Of a DNA stretch of 30,918 nucleotides, positions 1 through 8,666 are shown in pieces (position 1 is the stretch's first letter; the number at the start of each line of letters is the position of its first letter). Below the pieces are notes generated by a model. The model was not told the origin of the DNA, ran no database searches, and was given only the letters and a program-made list of their open reading frames with translations. Origin of the DNA: an uncultured Dysgonomonas sp. (lineage in GTDB: Bacteria; Bacteroidota; Bacteroidia; Bacteroidales; Dysgonomonadaceae); the NCBI GenBank assembly GCA_937995835.1, contig CALKIV010000085.1:1-30918 (forward strand), given 5' to 3'. The translations under genes and the position numbers were made by a program.

Positions 1-18
1 CAGAATAAGAAAAAGATC

Positions 19-59
19 AAAAATGTGCTGGTGATGAATCGGCACATTTTTGTTTTTTT
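19..59 (+). terminator. Rho-independent terminator of an upstream gene
   Basis: A ten-base-pair perfect stem (left arm 19-28, right arm 42-51), extendable by a T-G and a G-C pair, is followed by a run of T at 53-59. It ends a plus-strand transcript whose gene lies left of the window. The left arm is A-rich, so some minus-strand function is also possible. Confidence 0.75.
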
Positions 60-244
60 GGAGTAGCTGACATGCTGGCTTTGTATGTACAAGAGCACAA
101 GATAACTTTAGCGTCTGGTTGTGTTGTTTCAAAAAAGTAACGTAGTGTTCGCTATTATATGCCTTTTATTGGATGTCAAATACCAGCAAATTATAGCAAA
201 TACCCCCGTCTCAATTGATTATGAATAAAATATTTCTAAATTTC

Positions 245-272
245 TTGGAATGGGAGGAATGGCGTATCTTTG
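245..272 (+). promoter_or_regulatory. Bacteroidetes-type promoter of pcrA
   Basis: TATCTTTG at 265-272 matches the -7 consensus TAnnTTTG exactly, and a TTG at 245-247 lies 17 bases upstream in the -33 position. Transcription should start near 279, giving a leader of only about 6-15 bases before the ATG at 285 or 294. The TTG that would extend the reading frame to 270 is the end of the -7 box and is not a credible start. Confidence 0.65.
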
Positions 273-293
273 CACCTCAATTGGATGGAGAAT

Positions 294-2636
294 ATGGATA
301 CTTTACTAGAAGAATTAAACTCTCAACAGCGTGAGGCTGTGCAATATAACGAAGGGCCATCGCTGATCATTGCAGGGGCGGGATCGGGCAAGACTAGGGT
401 GCTGACCTACAAGATCGCCTATCTGCTGAAGCAGGGCATGGCACCATACAATATTTTATCATTGACCTTTACCAATAAGGCAGCCGCTGAAATGAAAGAG
501 CGTATTGCCGAACTTATTGGCTGGAAACATGCACGTGGCTTGTGGATGGGTACTTTTCACTCTGTGTTTTCGAGGATATTGAGAGCCGAAGCAGAGAAAA
601 TTGGTTATACTTCCAGTTTCACGATCTTCGATTCTGCTGACTCTCGCAATCTGATCAAAACGATTATCAAAGAATATCAATTAGACGATAAGGTTTATAA
701 GCCTGCTCAGGTGCAGTCCATTATCTCTAATGCCAAAAATGCTCTGGTCTCTCCTATGATGTATGCAAATACCAAAGAGATTCAAGAACATGATCAACGC
801 TCCAAGATGCCGATGATCAAGGATATATATAGTATGTATAACGCCAGATTGAAGAGAGCCAACTCAATGGATTTCGACGATTTGCTGTTCAATATCAATC
901 GCCTTTTCAGGGATCATCCGGATGTGCTTAGCGTATATCAAGAGCAATACCAATTTATCTTGGTGGATGAGTATCAGGATACTAATTATGCTCAGTCGCT
1001 CGTGGTCAAACAACTTGGCGATAAACATCACAGGGTATGTGTGGTGGGCGATGATGCTCAGAGTATCTATTCTTTTAGGGGGGCGAATATCGAAAATATA
1101 CTGAAGTTTAAGGAGGTATATCCAGAAGCTAAACTGTTCAAACTGGAGCAGAACTATCGTTCTACCCAAAATATCGTTGACGCTGCTAACAGTGTGATTA
1201 GCAGAAATAAGGGACAAATCAAGAAAACTGTTTTCTCAGAAAGAAGCAAAGGTGATCGCATCGAGATATCGAGTGCTTTTTCAGACTTCGAGGAAGGAGT
1301 CATCGTTGCCAATAAAATACAGGAGTTAAAACGATTGCCTAAGGCAGAATATAGCGATTTTGCTATTCTTTACAGAACAAATGCGCAGTCTCGAGTGTTT
1401 GAAGAGTCATTGCGTAAGCGAAATATTCCTTATCGTATCTATGGAGGATTATCCTTTTATCAACGAAAAGAAATTAAAGATGTTATCGCTTATTTTAGAA
1501 TGGTGGTCAATCCTTTTGATGAGGAAGCATTTAAGCGAATCATCAACTATCCTACACGTGGAATTGGAGCAACTACATTGACTAAAATAATAGACGCAGC
1601 ACAGCAGTATGAAATCAGCCTTTGGGAGATCATCGCCGGTGTGTTAGATTATAATATAGGTGTCAATGCCGGCACTGCTAAAAAACTGGCTGGTTTTAGG
1701 CAAATGATCGAAGAGTTTATCACTAAAGCCGAAACTTCGAATGCTTATGAGTTGGCAACGCATATTCTGAAAGAGTCTGGAATTGCGGGCGAAGCCTATA
1801 AAGATCAAACGCCAGAGGGAATGAGCAAGCAAGAGAACTTGCAGGAGTTGTTAGGGGGAATTCATGAGTTTTGCGATACTAGAATCGAAGAGGGCAATGA
1901 GGCTATCAGTCTAGTGGATTTCTTATCCGAAGTGTCTTTGTTGACCGATCAAGATCTGGATAAAGAGGCCCAAGAGGAAAAGGTGACCATGATGACGGTG
2001 CATGCCTCTAAAGGATTGGAGTTTAAGAATGTATTTGTGGTGGGGCTAGAGGAAGACCTATTTCCATCGGCAATGGTAAAAAATGACTATAAAGGATTGG
2101 AAGAAGAACGTCGTTTGTTTTATGTTGCCATCACACGTGCCAAGGAGTATTGCATGGTTTCTTATGCCAAAAGTCGTTTCAGGCATGGACAAACTAATCC
2201 GGGCAATCCAAGTCGCTTTCTTAGAGATATAGATGCCGAATACATTAAAGTGTTGGGCAGTAGCCTGAACCAAGGTGAGCCGTCGGGTAGTTTTATGTCT
2301 ACATATCGTGAAGGGCGATTTGCAGAAAAATATAAAACATCTAGAGAAAGAGATGCAGTGAATGATGAAAAAATTGCATCTAATATAGGTGTAAGCACTC
2401 AACCAAGTGTAGGAAAACAGTTTGTAAATGTACAAAATGCTAAACCCAAAGGAAATGCAGGGGTGAATACGGGTGGCTTGCAAGAGGGAACAATAATTGA
2501 ACACGAACGTTTTGGTATAGGTAGGGTGATGGCATTATCTGGCGAAGCCGATAGCAGAAAAGCTACTGTGGAGTTTGAAAACTCGGGAACAAAGCAACTA
2601 TTATTAAAATTTGCAAGGTTTCAGATAGTGAAATGA
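294..2636 (+). CDS. pcrA: ATP-dependent 3'-5' DNA helicase PcrA/UvrD (superfamily 1A)
   Basis: A 780-residue helicase that unwinds DNA in nucleotide excision repair, mismatch repair and clearing of replication or transcription blocks. All SF1A motifs are visible: the Q motif (LNSQQREAV, residues 8-16), Walker A GAGSGKT (28-34), Walker B VDEYQDTN with D225-E226, motif III GDDAQSIYSFRG, motif IV QNYRST, motif V TVHASKGLEF and motif VI RRLFYVAITRAKE. The last 50 or so residues (EHERFGIGRV to the end) form the Tudor-like domain of the PcrA/UvrD family that contacts RNA polymerase. Length is normal for the family. The frame is open from a TTG at 270, but that codon lies inside the promoter -7 box. 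ATG 294 (MDTLLEELN) fits homologues best and ATG 285 is the alternative. It stands alone, with a terminator on either side. Confidence 0.96.
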   Translation: MDTLLEELNSQQREAVQYNEGPSLIIAGAGSGKTRVLTYKIAYLLKQGMAPYNILSLTFTNKAAAEMKERIAELIGWKHARGLWMGTFHSVFSRILRAEAEKIGYTSSFTIFDSADSRNLIKTIIKEYQLDDKVYKPAQVQSIISNAKNALVSPMMYANTKEIQEHDQRSKMPMIKDIYSMYNARLKRANSMDFDDLLFNINRLFRDHPDVLSVYQEQYQFILVDEYQDTNYAQSLVVKQLGDKHHRVCVVGDDAQSIYSFRGANIENILKFKEVYPEAKLFKLEQNYRSTQNIVDAANSVISRNKGQIKKTVFSERSKGDRIEISSAFSDFEEGVIVANKIQELKRLPKAEYSDFAILYRTNAQSRVFEESLRKRNIPYRIYGGLSFYQRKEIKDVIAYFRMVVNPFDEEAFKRIINYPTRGIGATTLTKIIDAAQQYEISLWEIIAGVLDYNIGVNAGTAKKLAGFRQMIEEFITKAETSNAYELATHILKESGIAGEAYKDQTPEGMSKQENLQELLGGIHEFCDTRIEEGNEAISLVDFLSEVSLLTDQDLDKEAQEEKVTMMTVHASKGLEFKNVFVVGLEEDLFPSAMVKNDYKGLEEERRLFYVAITRAKEYCMVSYAKSRFRHGQTNPGNPSRFLRDIDAEYIKVLGSSLNQGEPSGSFMSTYREGRFAEKYKTSRERDAVNDEKIASNIGVSTQPSVGKQFVNVQNAKPKGNAGVNTGGLQEGTIIEHERFGIGRVMALSGEADSRKATVEFENSGTKQLLLKFARFQIVK

Positions 2637-2646
2637 GTGACAAATT

Positions 2647-2674
2647 CAAATAATGTCTTTTTTAACATTATTTT
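2647..2674 (+). terminator. Probable weak terminator of pcrA
   Basis: An AT-rich stem of eight pairs (2649-2656 with 2665-2672) begins 12 bases after the pcrA stop codon. It is followed by only two further T before a GC-rich stretch, so it is a weak intrinsic terminator at best. Confidence 0.4.
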
Positions 2675-2740
2675 GCGCAACAAAATTTTCTTTCAGCCGT
2701 CTTATTTATAGAAACTAATAAAAATATCAGATTTATTTTA

Positions 2741-2748
2741 TATATTTG
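2741..2748 (+). promoter_or_regulatory. Promoter -7 box for the 2893 gene
   Basis: TATATTTG matches TAnnTTTG exactly, but I see no good TTTG at the -33 position. Transcription from here would give a leader of about 140 bases that contains two hairpins (2797-2820 and 2839-2854). Confidence 0.4.
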
Positions 2749-2892
2749 TTTAAGAGAGGAACAAATTTTATCAAATAATTCAATATCTAATTAAACCTTT
2801 GATCGAAAGTTGAGTCAAAGTAATAACGAAACAATAAAAAGAACTCTCGTTCTTAAAAATATTTATTAACGAAAAGATAGGAGAGCAATATT

Positions 2893-4347
2893 ATGAATGT
2901 AAAGAAAATAATATCGATAGTTCTGATATCATTGCTTCCAGTAATAGCATTCGGACAAGATTATTGGGATGATATTTATGCTACTTCTAAGCCTAAAAAG
3001 GAACAGAAGAAGGTAGTAAAGACAACTGTGCAGCAACCTACTCAAAATAATGCAACGCAAGTGCTTGTGGTGCGTGATAATGGAGAGGTAGTGCTTGAGA
3101 CCCAAGGGCAAACTACAGTAAACTATGGTGGAAGAAATATAGACGTGGATGCTTACAATAGAAGATCCGACTATGACGAGGAAGAGTATTATGCTGACAA
3201 CAATTCGGTTGTTGTGGCTGATGCCACTCCTTACGAAGACTATCAGTATACTGATCGTATTGTGAAATATCACAATCCGGGAAATAGTGTTACCATCAGA
3301 AGTGACAATGCTGTCAACGTATATGTGGTAAATGATAATTACAGAGATTATTATGTAAACAGAGGTTGGAACTTCAACATCGGATACCGATCTAGTTGGG
3401 GGTGGGGTGTAGGATATTCTTACTACGACCCATGGTATGACCCTTGGTACTACAATAGCTGGTACGATCCATGGTATTACCCATCTTATTCATACACTTA
3501 TTGGCACCGTCCTTGGTATGGCTCATCATGGGGTTGGGGATGGAATAATCACTACCACCACTCACATTGGGGATGGAACAGTGGATACTATGGAGGAGGT
3601 TACTATGGTGGCTACTACAATAGAACACCGTATAGCAGAGCTTCTATTTCGGGAGGACGCGGTTCTTACCGTTCAGGGTATTCTTCCTCTCGTCCAAGTT
3701 CGAGATCTTATAATACGGGTTATTCTAGCTCTCGTCCAAGTTCAAGGTCTAGTGGTACTAATTCTACTGGCAGTTACTCTCGTCCAAGTTCAAGGTCTAG
3801 TGGTACTAACTCTACCGGCAGTTACTCTCGCCCTAGTTCAAGGTCTGGTGGCACTAACTCTACCGGCAGTTACACTCGTCCAAGTTCAAGGTCTGGTAAC
3901 TCTAGCTCATCATCTAGCAATTACACTCGTCCAAGTTCAAGGTCTGGTAGCTCTAGTTCATCATCTAGCAATTACACTCGTCCAAGCTCAAGGACTGGTA
4001 ACTCTAGTTCATCATCTAGCAGTTACACTCGTCCAAGCTCAAGGACTGGTAATTCTAGCTCGTCATCTAGCAGTTACACTCGTCCAAGTTCAAGGTCTGG
4101 TAGTTCAAGTTCATCATCTACTACTTACACTCGTCCAAGTTCAAGGTCTGGTAGCTCTAGTTCATCATCTGGTACGTACTCTCGTCCAAGCTCTAACTCA
4201 AGCTCTAGATCATCTAGTTACTCTGCTCCTAGTAGCTCTTCGTCAAGAGGCAGCTCATACAGCAGCGGTAGTTCTAGTGGAGGTTCACGCTCTAGTGGCG
4301 GTGGCGGAGGTTCGCGTTCAGGTGGATCACGTTCAAGTGGACGATAA
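2893..4347 (+). CDS. Secreted Tyr/Trp/Gly-rich protein with Ser/Arg repeat tail, function unknown
   Basis: A 484-residue exported protein with an N-terminal signal peptide (residues 1-21, ending AFG before Gln). Residues 30-150 form a moderately acidic domain with short segments I recall from other Bacteroidales proteins (DVDAYNRR, then RIVKYHNPG), possibly a small beta domain. Residues about 155-250 are extremely rich in Tyr, Trp, Gly, Asp and Pro, in WYDPWYY-like strings. The rest is low-complexity: eleven RPSS repeats in units of 14-17 residues, then a Ser/Gly/Arg tail. No catalytic motif is visible. An AGGAGAG seven bases before the ATG is an unusually good Shine-Dalgarno site for this phylum and supports the start. 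It is followed by its own terminator and then an outer-membrane barrel gene. A surface, adhesive or matrix role is conceivable from composition alone. Confidence 0.8.
   Translation: MNVKKIISIVLISLLPVIAFGQDYWDDIYATSKPKKEQKKVVKTTVQQPTQNNATQVLVVRDNGEVVLETQGQTTVNYGGRNIDVDAYNRRSDYDEEEYYADNNSVVVADATPYEDYQYTDRIVKYHNPGNSVTIRSDNAVNVYVVNDNYRDYYVNRGWNFNIGYRSSWGWGVGYSYYDPWYDPWYYNSWYDPWYYPSYSYTYWHRPWYGSSWGWGWNNHYHHSHWGWNSGYYGGGYYGGYYNRTPYSRASISGGRGSYRSGYSSSRPSSRSYNTGYSSSRPSSRSSGTNSTGSYSRPSSRSSGTNSTGSYSRPSSRSGGTNSTGSYTRPSSRSGNSSSSSSNYTRPSSRSGSSSSSSSNYTRPSSRTGNSSSSSSSYTRPSSRTGNSSSSSSSYTRPSSRSGSSSSSSTTYTRPSSRSGSSSSSSGTYSRPSSNSSSRSSSYSAPSSSSSRGSSYSSGSSSGGSRSSGGGGGSRSGGSRSSGR
3691..4200 (+). repeat. In-frame tandem repeat array (RPSS units)
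   Basis: The near-identical core cgtccaagttcaaggtct starts at 3691, 3733, 3781, 3829, 3877, 3928, 3979, 4030, 4081, 4132 and 4183. The spacings are 42, then 48 three times, then 51 six times, all multiples of three. The repeats therefore encode units of 14, 16 and 17 residues and copy-number change would keep the frame. The 16-residue type reads RPSSRSSGTNSTGSY-like and the 17-residue type RPSSRSGSSSSSSNY-like. The last copy is degenerate (RPSSNSS). Confidence 0.93.
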
Positions 4348-4363
4348 TTAGAAAAATATAATG

Positions 4364-4413
4364 AAAGGAGCCGTCTCAAATCAAAATGTTTGACTGTTGA
4401 TTCGGCTCTTTTT
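4364..4413 (+). terminator. Rho-independent terminator after the 2893 gene
   Basis: The left arm AAAGGAGCCG (4364-4373) pairs with CGGCTCTTTT (4403-4412), with one G-T wobble and a second inner helix (ATCAA with TTGAT), and runs into T at 4409-4413. It begins 16 bases after the stop codon. Confidence 0.85.
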
Positions 4414-4512
4414 GCATAAAAATATATTTAGTGAAATATGGCCTGAAAAAGCTTAAAATGATTTACTTTTATATTTTATAAAACTAGATAATAATCACAA
4501 AAAATAAATTAA

Positions 4513-6081
4513 ATGAAACGTAGACTTTTAGTTGCATCCGCATTCTTGCTAAGCTTGTCTCCTTTTGTGAATGGACAAGAAGTGATGGATGCTTATAAAC
4601 TATCACAAACAGAGTTGACAGGTACAGCCAGATCAATGTCTATGGGTGGTGCTTTTGGAGCATTAGGTGGTGATGTATCAGCGATTGCTATCAATCCGGC
4701 TGGTATCGGAGTATATAAAAGTTCGGAAATTGTCACTACTTTAAATTTTCAGAATATAGAAACTAAGACCAGTGGTCCTACTAGGGCAGGTGTTGATACT
4801 AAAAAGTTTAATGTTAACTTCAACAACCTTGCATTTGTTACGTCTTTTCCTCTTTATAGTGATGTAGTACCTGCATTCAATATCGGATTTTCGTATAATA
4901 GATTGCAGTCTTTCGACAGAAAGTATAGTACAGCCTTTGGTGATATGAATCGTTCAATGGCAGATTATATTACCGATAGAACCAATAGAATAGGATTGTC
5001 AGAAAGTCAGATCAAAAATGGAAGTTGGGAAGATACAGACTGGCTGGCTCTTGTGGGATATGAAGGTTTCTTGATAAACCCAAGTGCAAATGGTAAAGAT
5101 TTTAAGCCTACGATTCCGGGTATGGATATTGCAAATATGATGAGAGTCAGAGAGAAAGGGTCAGTGAATAGTTACGACTTTAACATGGGTATGACTATTG
5201 ACGATATCTTGAGCGTGGGGATGACCGTGGCTGTTACAGATCTAGATTACAGAATGTCTTCTTATTATTTCGAACATGTGTATAGTGGTGATAACATGGG
5301 AGAATTTGACTTAGTAAATGATCAAAAAACGGAAGGTACAGGATGGCAGCTTGGTTTGGGAGTGATATTTAAGCCTATTGATGAGCTTCGTATTGGTGTG
5401 GCTTATCATAGCCCTACGTGGTATAATATGACTCAATACTCTAGTGTTTATTATTGGCATGGTTTTCAAAATATTATCCAAGATATGAATGTGCCTGATA
5501 AGACAAAGGAAGAATATGATAAGTTGCCAGAGGATTTTGGTACTGACGCAGGAGGTAGATATGACTACAAGATGAGAACGCCAGACAAGTGGGTGTTTAG
5601 TTTAGCAGGAGTTTTGGGTGGTAATGCTATCTTGAGCTTAGATTATGAATTGATAGATTACAAGAAAACAAAATATAATGAGCGAGATTCTTACTATTCA
5701 GGAAATGGTTTTGATCCGGTGAATGAAGATATCAAGGCTCAACACAGGCTATCTTCAACCTTGCGTCTAGGTGGTGAATATCGTTTCACTCCTCAATTTT
5801 CAGGAAGAGTAGGTTATCAATGGCAACAAAGTCCTTATGAGGATTTAGATCCAGGAAAGATAATACATACTGCTGGTTCGGTGACTCACTATATACATAG
5901 TGGAGATAAGCAATACATCACTTGGGGATTAGGATATAGATTCACTAAGAATTTCTATACCGATGTTGCATTTGTTTATAGAACACAAGACTCTGATCTT
6001 TATTTCTTCAATACAGCTGAAAAAATAGATCTGAAAGAAAATAGTTTCCAAGGAGCATTGACCTTAGGATTTAGATTTTAA
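4513..6081 (+). CDS. OMPP1/FadL/TodX-family outer-membrane transport protein
   Basis: A 522-residue outer-membrane beta-barrel. Residues 1-21 are a signal peptide (cleaved after FVNG). The mature N-terminus holds the family signature: SMSMGGAFGALGGD, then INPAGIGVYKSSE with NPAG at 61-64. This is the plug or hatch region of FadL-type channels, which move hydrophobic compounds across the outer membrane. The rest alternates polar and hydrophobic residues as expected for strands and ends in Phe (LTLGFRF), the usual barrel-assembly signal. Length is within the normal 450-550 range. In Bacteroidetes the substrate of this subgroup is not known, so fatty-acid transport should not be assumed. It has its own strong terminator, and the gene before it also encodes an exported protein. 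Confidence 0.85.
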   Translation: MKRRLLVASAFLLSLSPFVNGQEVMDAYKLSQTELTGTARSMSMGGAFGALGGDVSAIAINPAGIGVYKSSEIVTTLNFQNIETKTSGPTRAGVDTKKFNVNFNNLAFVTSFPLYSDVVPAFNIGFSYNRLQSFDRKYSTAFGDMNRSMADYITDRTNRIGLSESQIKNGSWEDTDWLALVGYEGFLINPSANGKDFKPTIPGMDIANMMRVREKGSVNSYDFNMGMTIDDILSVGMTVAVTDLDYRMSSYYFEHVYSGDNMGEFDLVNDQKTEGTGWQLGLGVIFKPIDELRIGVAYHSPTWYNMTQYSSVYYWHGFQNIIQDMNVPDKTKEEYDKLPEDFGTDAGGRYDYKMRTPDKWVFSLAGVLGGNAILSLDYELIDYKKTKYNERDSYYSGNGFDPVNEDIKAQHRLSSTLRLGGEYRFTPQFSGRVGYQWQQSPYEDLDPGKIIHTAGSVTHYIHSGDKQYITWGLGYRFTKNFYTDVAFVYRTQDSDLYFFNTAEKIDLKENSFQGALTLGFRF

Positions 6082-6110
6082 GATTAGCTCAGGCGAGCAA
6101 AAAAGATACA

Positions 6111-6151
6111 ACACCTCTCATACTACTCTTGGTATGAGAGGTGTTTTTTTT
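6111..6151 (+). terminator. Strong terminator of the FadL-like gene
   Basis: A perfect 13-pair stem (6111-6123 with 6132-6144) with an eight-base loop is followed by eight T (6144-6151). It is one of a facing pair with the tex terminator. Confidence 0.93.
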
Positions 6152-6171
6152 ATTTGTATTTCGAAAAGATA

Positions 6172-6204
6172 TAAAAAAGGGTTTCATCTTTATTGAAACC
6201 CTTT
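6172..6204 (-). terminator. Terminator of tex
   Basis: An 11-pair stem (6176-6186 with 6194-6204) with a seven-base loop. On the minus strand it is followed by six T, the complement of the A-run at 6173-6178. It lies 30 bases past the tex stop codon. Confidence 0.88.
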
Positions 6205-6234
6205 AATATATAGTGGTATACTTGTTTGCTGAAT

Positions 6235-8352
6235 TTAATTTTTCATAGAGAGTGAAATCCTCTTTCGTTGTCGATCCACTTCTAGTACGCTGACTTCCAC
6301 ATGTTGATGAAGCGAAACTATTTCTGTGGGATCGGATACAAAACGATCGGCAAGTTGTGAAATATGCACCAAGCCATTTTCTTTTACACCTATGTCTACA
6401 AAGCAACCGAAGTTGGTTACGTTAGTCACAATTCCGGGCAATCGCATTCCTTCTTTTACATCATCAATGGTGCGAATCGTTGGGTCAAACTGAAACTGTT
6501 TGATTTGTTCACGAGGGTCTCTTCCCGGTTTATCCAGTTCCTGTATGATGTCGTTTAGTGTGGGTAAGCCAACAGTATCGGTAGCATATTTTTTTAGATC
6601 GAGCGATTTTTTAAGTTCTTTTTTGCTGATCAACTCTGCCACTGTTGTGCCCAGATCTTTAGCCATCGACTCCACTATATGGTAACTTTCAGGATGTACA
6701 GCCGAATTGTCCAAAGGATTCTTAGCATCGCTAATTCTAAGGAAGCCTGCACACTGTTCATAAGTTTTGGCTCCCATGCGTGGCACTTTCAGTAGTTCTT
6801 TGCGCGAAGCGAACGCTCCATTCTCTGCTCTGTAGTCCACAATGTTTTGTGCCAAAGTAGCTCCTAAGCCTGATACATAGGTCAGAAGATGTTTGCTGGC
6901 TGTGTTGAGGTTTACGCCCACAAGGTTTACGCAGCTTTCTACAGTCTGATCGAGCGATTTTTTTAATTTTGTCTGATCGACATCGTGTTGATATTGACCA
7001 ACACCAATCGATTTAGGATCTATTTTCACTAATTCTGCTAAAGGATCCATCAAGCGCCTGCCAATAGACACTGCACCACGTACGGTGACGTCATACTCAG
7101 GAAACTCGTCGCGTGCTGTTTTCGATGCCGAATAGATCGACGCTCCATTTTCGCTTACCACAAAAACAAGCACCTCTTTTTCGTATCTCAGCCCTGTGAT
7201 GAAATTTTCTGTTTCTCTGCTTGCTGTGCCGTTGCCGATGGCAATGGCTTCGATATTGTAAGTGGCAACTAATTGTAAGATTTTATTGCCTGCTTTCTTT
7301 GAGTCGTTTTGAGGAGGATGTGGGTAGATCGTTTCATTGTGCAAGAGATTTCCCTCAGCATCCAAGCAAACGATTTTGCATCCTGTTCTGAATCCGGGGT
7401 CGATGCCCAAAGTGCGTTTTTGTCCTAATGGTGCTGCCAAAAGTAGTTGACGAAGATTTTCTATAAATACTTTGATGGCTTCTTCGTCAGCTTTATCCTT
7501 CGATAGGTTGTTGAACTCCGTCTCGATGGAGGGTTTGAGTAATCGCTTGTATGAGTCGGTAATGGCGTCTGCAACGATCTCCGTTGAGTCATTATCGCTT
7601 TTTAGAAAAATCTTATCCAATCTTTCCAAAGCTGTATCTTCATCAGGTGTGATGCTTACCCGTAAAAAGCCTTCAGCTTCTCCACGTCTGATGGCTAGCA
7701 GTCGGTGCGAGCTACATCTGTTGAGAGGTTCATCCACATCAAAGTAGTCTCTATATTTATCTCCTTCTTCCTCCTTGCCTTTGATCACTTTAGAGATGAT
7801 ATGTCCATGTCTTTGAAAGATATTTCTGATACCGTTTCTGGCTTCTTCATTTTCAGAAACCCACTCTGCAATGATGTCTTTAGCTCCATTGATAGCCTCT
7901 TCTGTATCTTTTACCTCGTCGTTGACGAAAGAAGATGCTTTGGTGGTAACATCTATTTTGTTTTGTAAGAAAATCATTTGAGCTAGAGGCTCTAAGCCTT
8001 TTTCTCGTGCCATTTCAGCCTTTGTTCGTCTTTTGGGACGATAAGGCAAATAGATATCTTCTAGTTCAGAGGATATCCAGCAATTTTCTATTCTTTTTTT
8101 GAGTTCTGGAGTTAATTTCTCTTGTTCTTCTATTGAAGAGAGAATCGTTTCTTTGCGCTTCACTAGCTCTATGAGCTTGTCGTTTTGGTCTTTTATGGCT
8201 GCAATCTGCACTTCGTCTAGCCCACCAGTGACTTCTTTTCGATATCTACTGATAAAGGGGATAGTGGCTCCCGAATTCAGGAGATCAATTGTTTTTACGA
8301 TTTGCGATTCACTGATGTTGAGTGCGCTTGCTATTAATGTGCTAATTGTCAT
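6235..8352 (-). CDS. tex: Tex-family nucleic-acid-binding protein (S1 RNA-binding domain)
   Basis: A 705-residue cytoplasmic protein of the Tex family, bacterial relatives of eukaryotic Spt6 that bind nucleic acid and affect transcription. The domain order is canonical. An N-terminal helical and HTH region carries the marker strings FISRYRKE (33-40) and YLPYRPKRRTKAEMA (101-115). A YqgF/RNase H-like domain starts at LGIDPGFRTGCK (D318). Helix-hairpin-helix motifs follow (YVSGLGATLAQNIVDYR, then KVPRMGAKTYEQCAGF). A C-terminal S1 domain covers about residues 630-705 (GIVTNVTNFGCFVDIG, ending KRISLSMKN). The length is at the short end of the family, with no extension after S1. The ATG at 8350-8352 is 22 bases downstream of a well-matched promoter. 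It is a single gene, convergent with the FadL-like gene. Confidence 0.96.
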   Translation of the reverse strand: MTISTLIASALNISESQIVKTIDLLNSGATIPFISRYRKEVTGGLDEVQIAAIKDQNDKLIELVKRKETILSSIEEQEKLTPELKKRIENCWISSELEDIYLPYRPKRRTKAEMAREKGLEPLAQMIFLQNKIDVTTKASSFVNDEVKDTEEAINGAKDIIAEWVSENEEARNGIRNIFQRHGHIISKVIKGKEEEGDKYRDYFDVDEPLNRCSSHRLLAIRRGEAEGFLRVSITPDEDTALERLDKIFLKSDNDSTEIVADAITDSYKRLLKPSIETEFNNLSKDKADEEAIKVFIENLRQLLLAAPLGQKRTLGIDPGFRTGCKIVCLDAEGNLLHNETIYPHPPQNDSKKAGNKILQLVATYNIEAIAIGNGTASRETENFITGLRYEKEVLVFVVSENGASIYSASKTARDEFPEYDVTVRGAVSIGRRLMDPLAELVKIDPKSIGVGQYQHDVDQTKLKKSLDQTVESCVNLVGVNLNTASKHLLTYVSGLGATLAQNIVDYRAENGAFASRKELLKVPRMGAKTYEQCAGFLRISDAKNPLDNSAVHPESYHIVESMAKDLGTTVAELISKKELKKSLDLKKYATDTVGLPTLNDIIQELDKPGRDPREQIKQFQFDPTIRTIDDVKEGMRLPGIVTNVTNFGCFVDIGVKENGLVHISQLADRFVSDPTEIVSLHQHVEVSVLEVDRQRKRISLSMKN

Positions 8353-8666
8353 AAATAAGGTATAATTTAACGGGCAAATTTAACTGTTTTAAAATTCCAA
8401 CGCAAAGAATTGAAACATACTTTTATTTTCTTTTTCACTGCTAGTGGTAAGGGGCAAAATATAAATTCAGCCTTTTGTGGATGCAGAATTGGTGTGCGTT
8501 TGTCTTTTTGCTATCTATCTAAATCTGCTATGTTCAGTGGATTAATAATTGACCGGTTGTCAAAATTTAGTCTTAAATTTTCAGTTTATATCAAAAAAAT
8601 ATCTATACTTGCACTCAAATTTAAAATCTTTTAATTTACACTAAACTAAAAAATAACCTTGATATT
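8353..8666. other. Divergent intergenic region, tex to the 8667 gene
   Basis: These 314 bases hold the tex promoter on the left and, on the right, TATACTTG at 8604-8611. That sequence is one mismatch from the -7 consensus and is a candidate promoter for the 8667 gene. A small dyad TTGAC-N5-GTCAA sits at 8549-8563. A 74-codon open frame at 8410-8634 shows no family signal, and I do not call it a gene. Confidence 0.5.
8375..8406 (-). promoter_or_regulatory. Promoter of tex
   Basis: Read on the minus strand, TTTG (8403-8406) is followed by 20 bases and then TAAATTTG (8375-8382), an exact TAnnTTTG box. This is one of the best Bacteroidetes promoter matches in the window. Transcription should start around 8368. 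Confidence 0.65.

Noticed and set aside
2058..2504. A 148-codon antisense frame under pcrA
   Set aside because: It is the complement of the conserved helicase C-terminal region, without independent coding evidence.
3691..4200. Regularly spaced repeats that could suggest a CRISPR array
   Set aside because: Spacers are themselves repeats, all distances are multiples of three, and the array lies in frame inside a coding sequence. No cas genes are nearby.
3437..4351. A 304-codon open frame overlapping the repeat gene in another frame, rich in LVQVQGL units
   Set aside because: It follows from the tandem repeat having no stop in that frame. It has no signal peptide, no promoter or family signal, and the true frame has a signal peptide and ribosome site.
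8410..8634. A 74-codon frame between tex and the 8667 gene
   Set aside because: It overlaps the tex promoter edge, has no ribosome site or family similarity I recognise, and its composition is like intergenic DNA.
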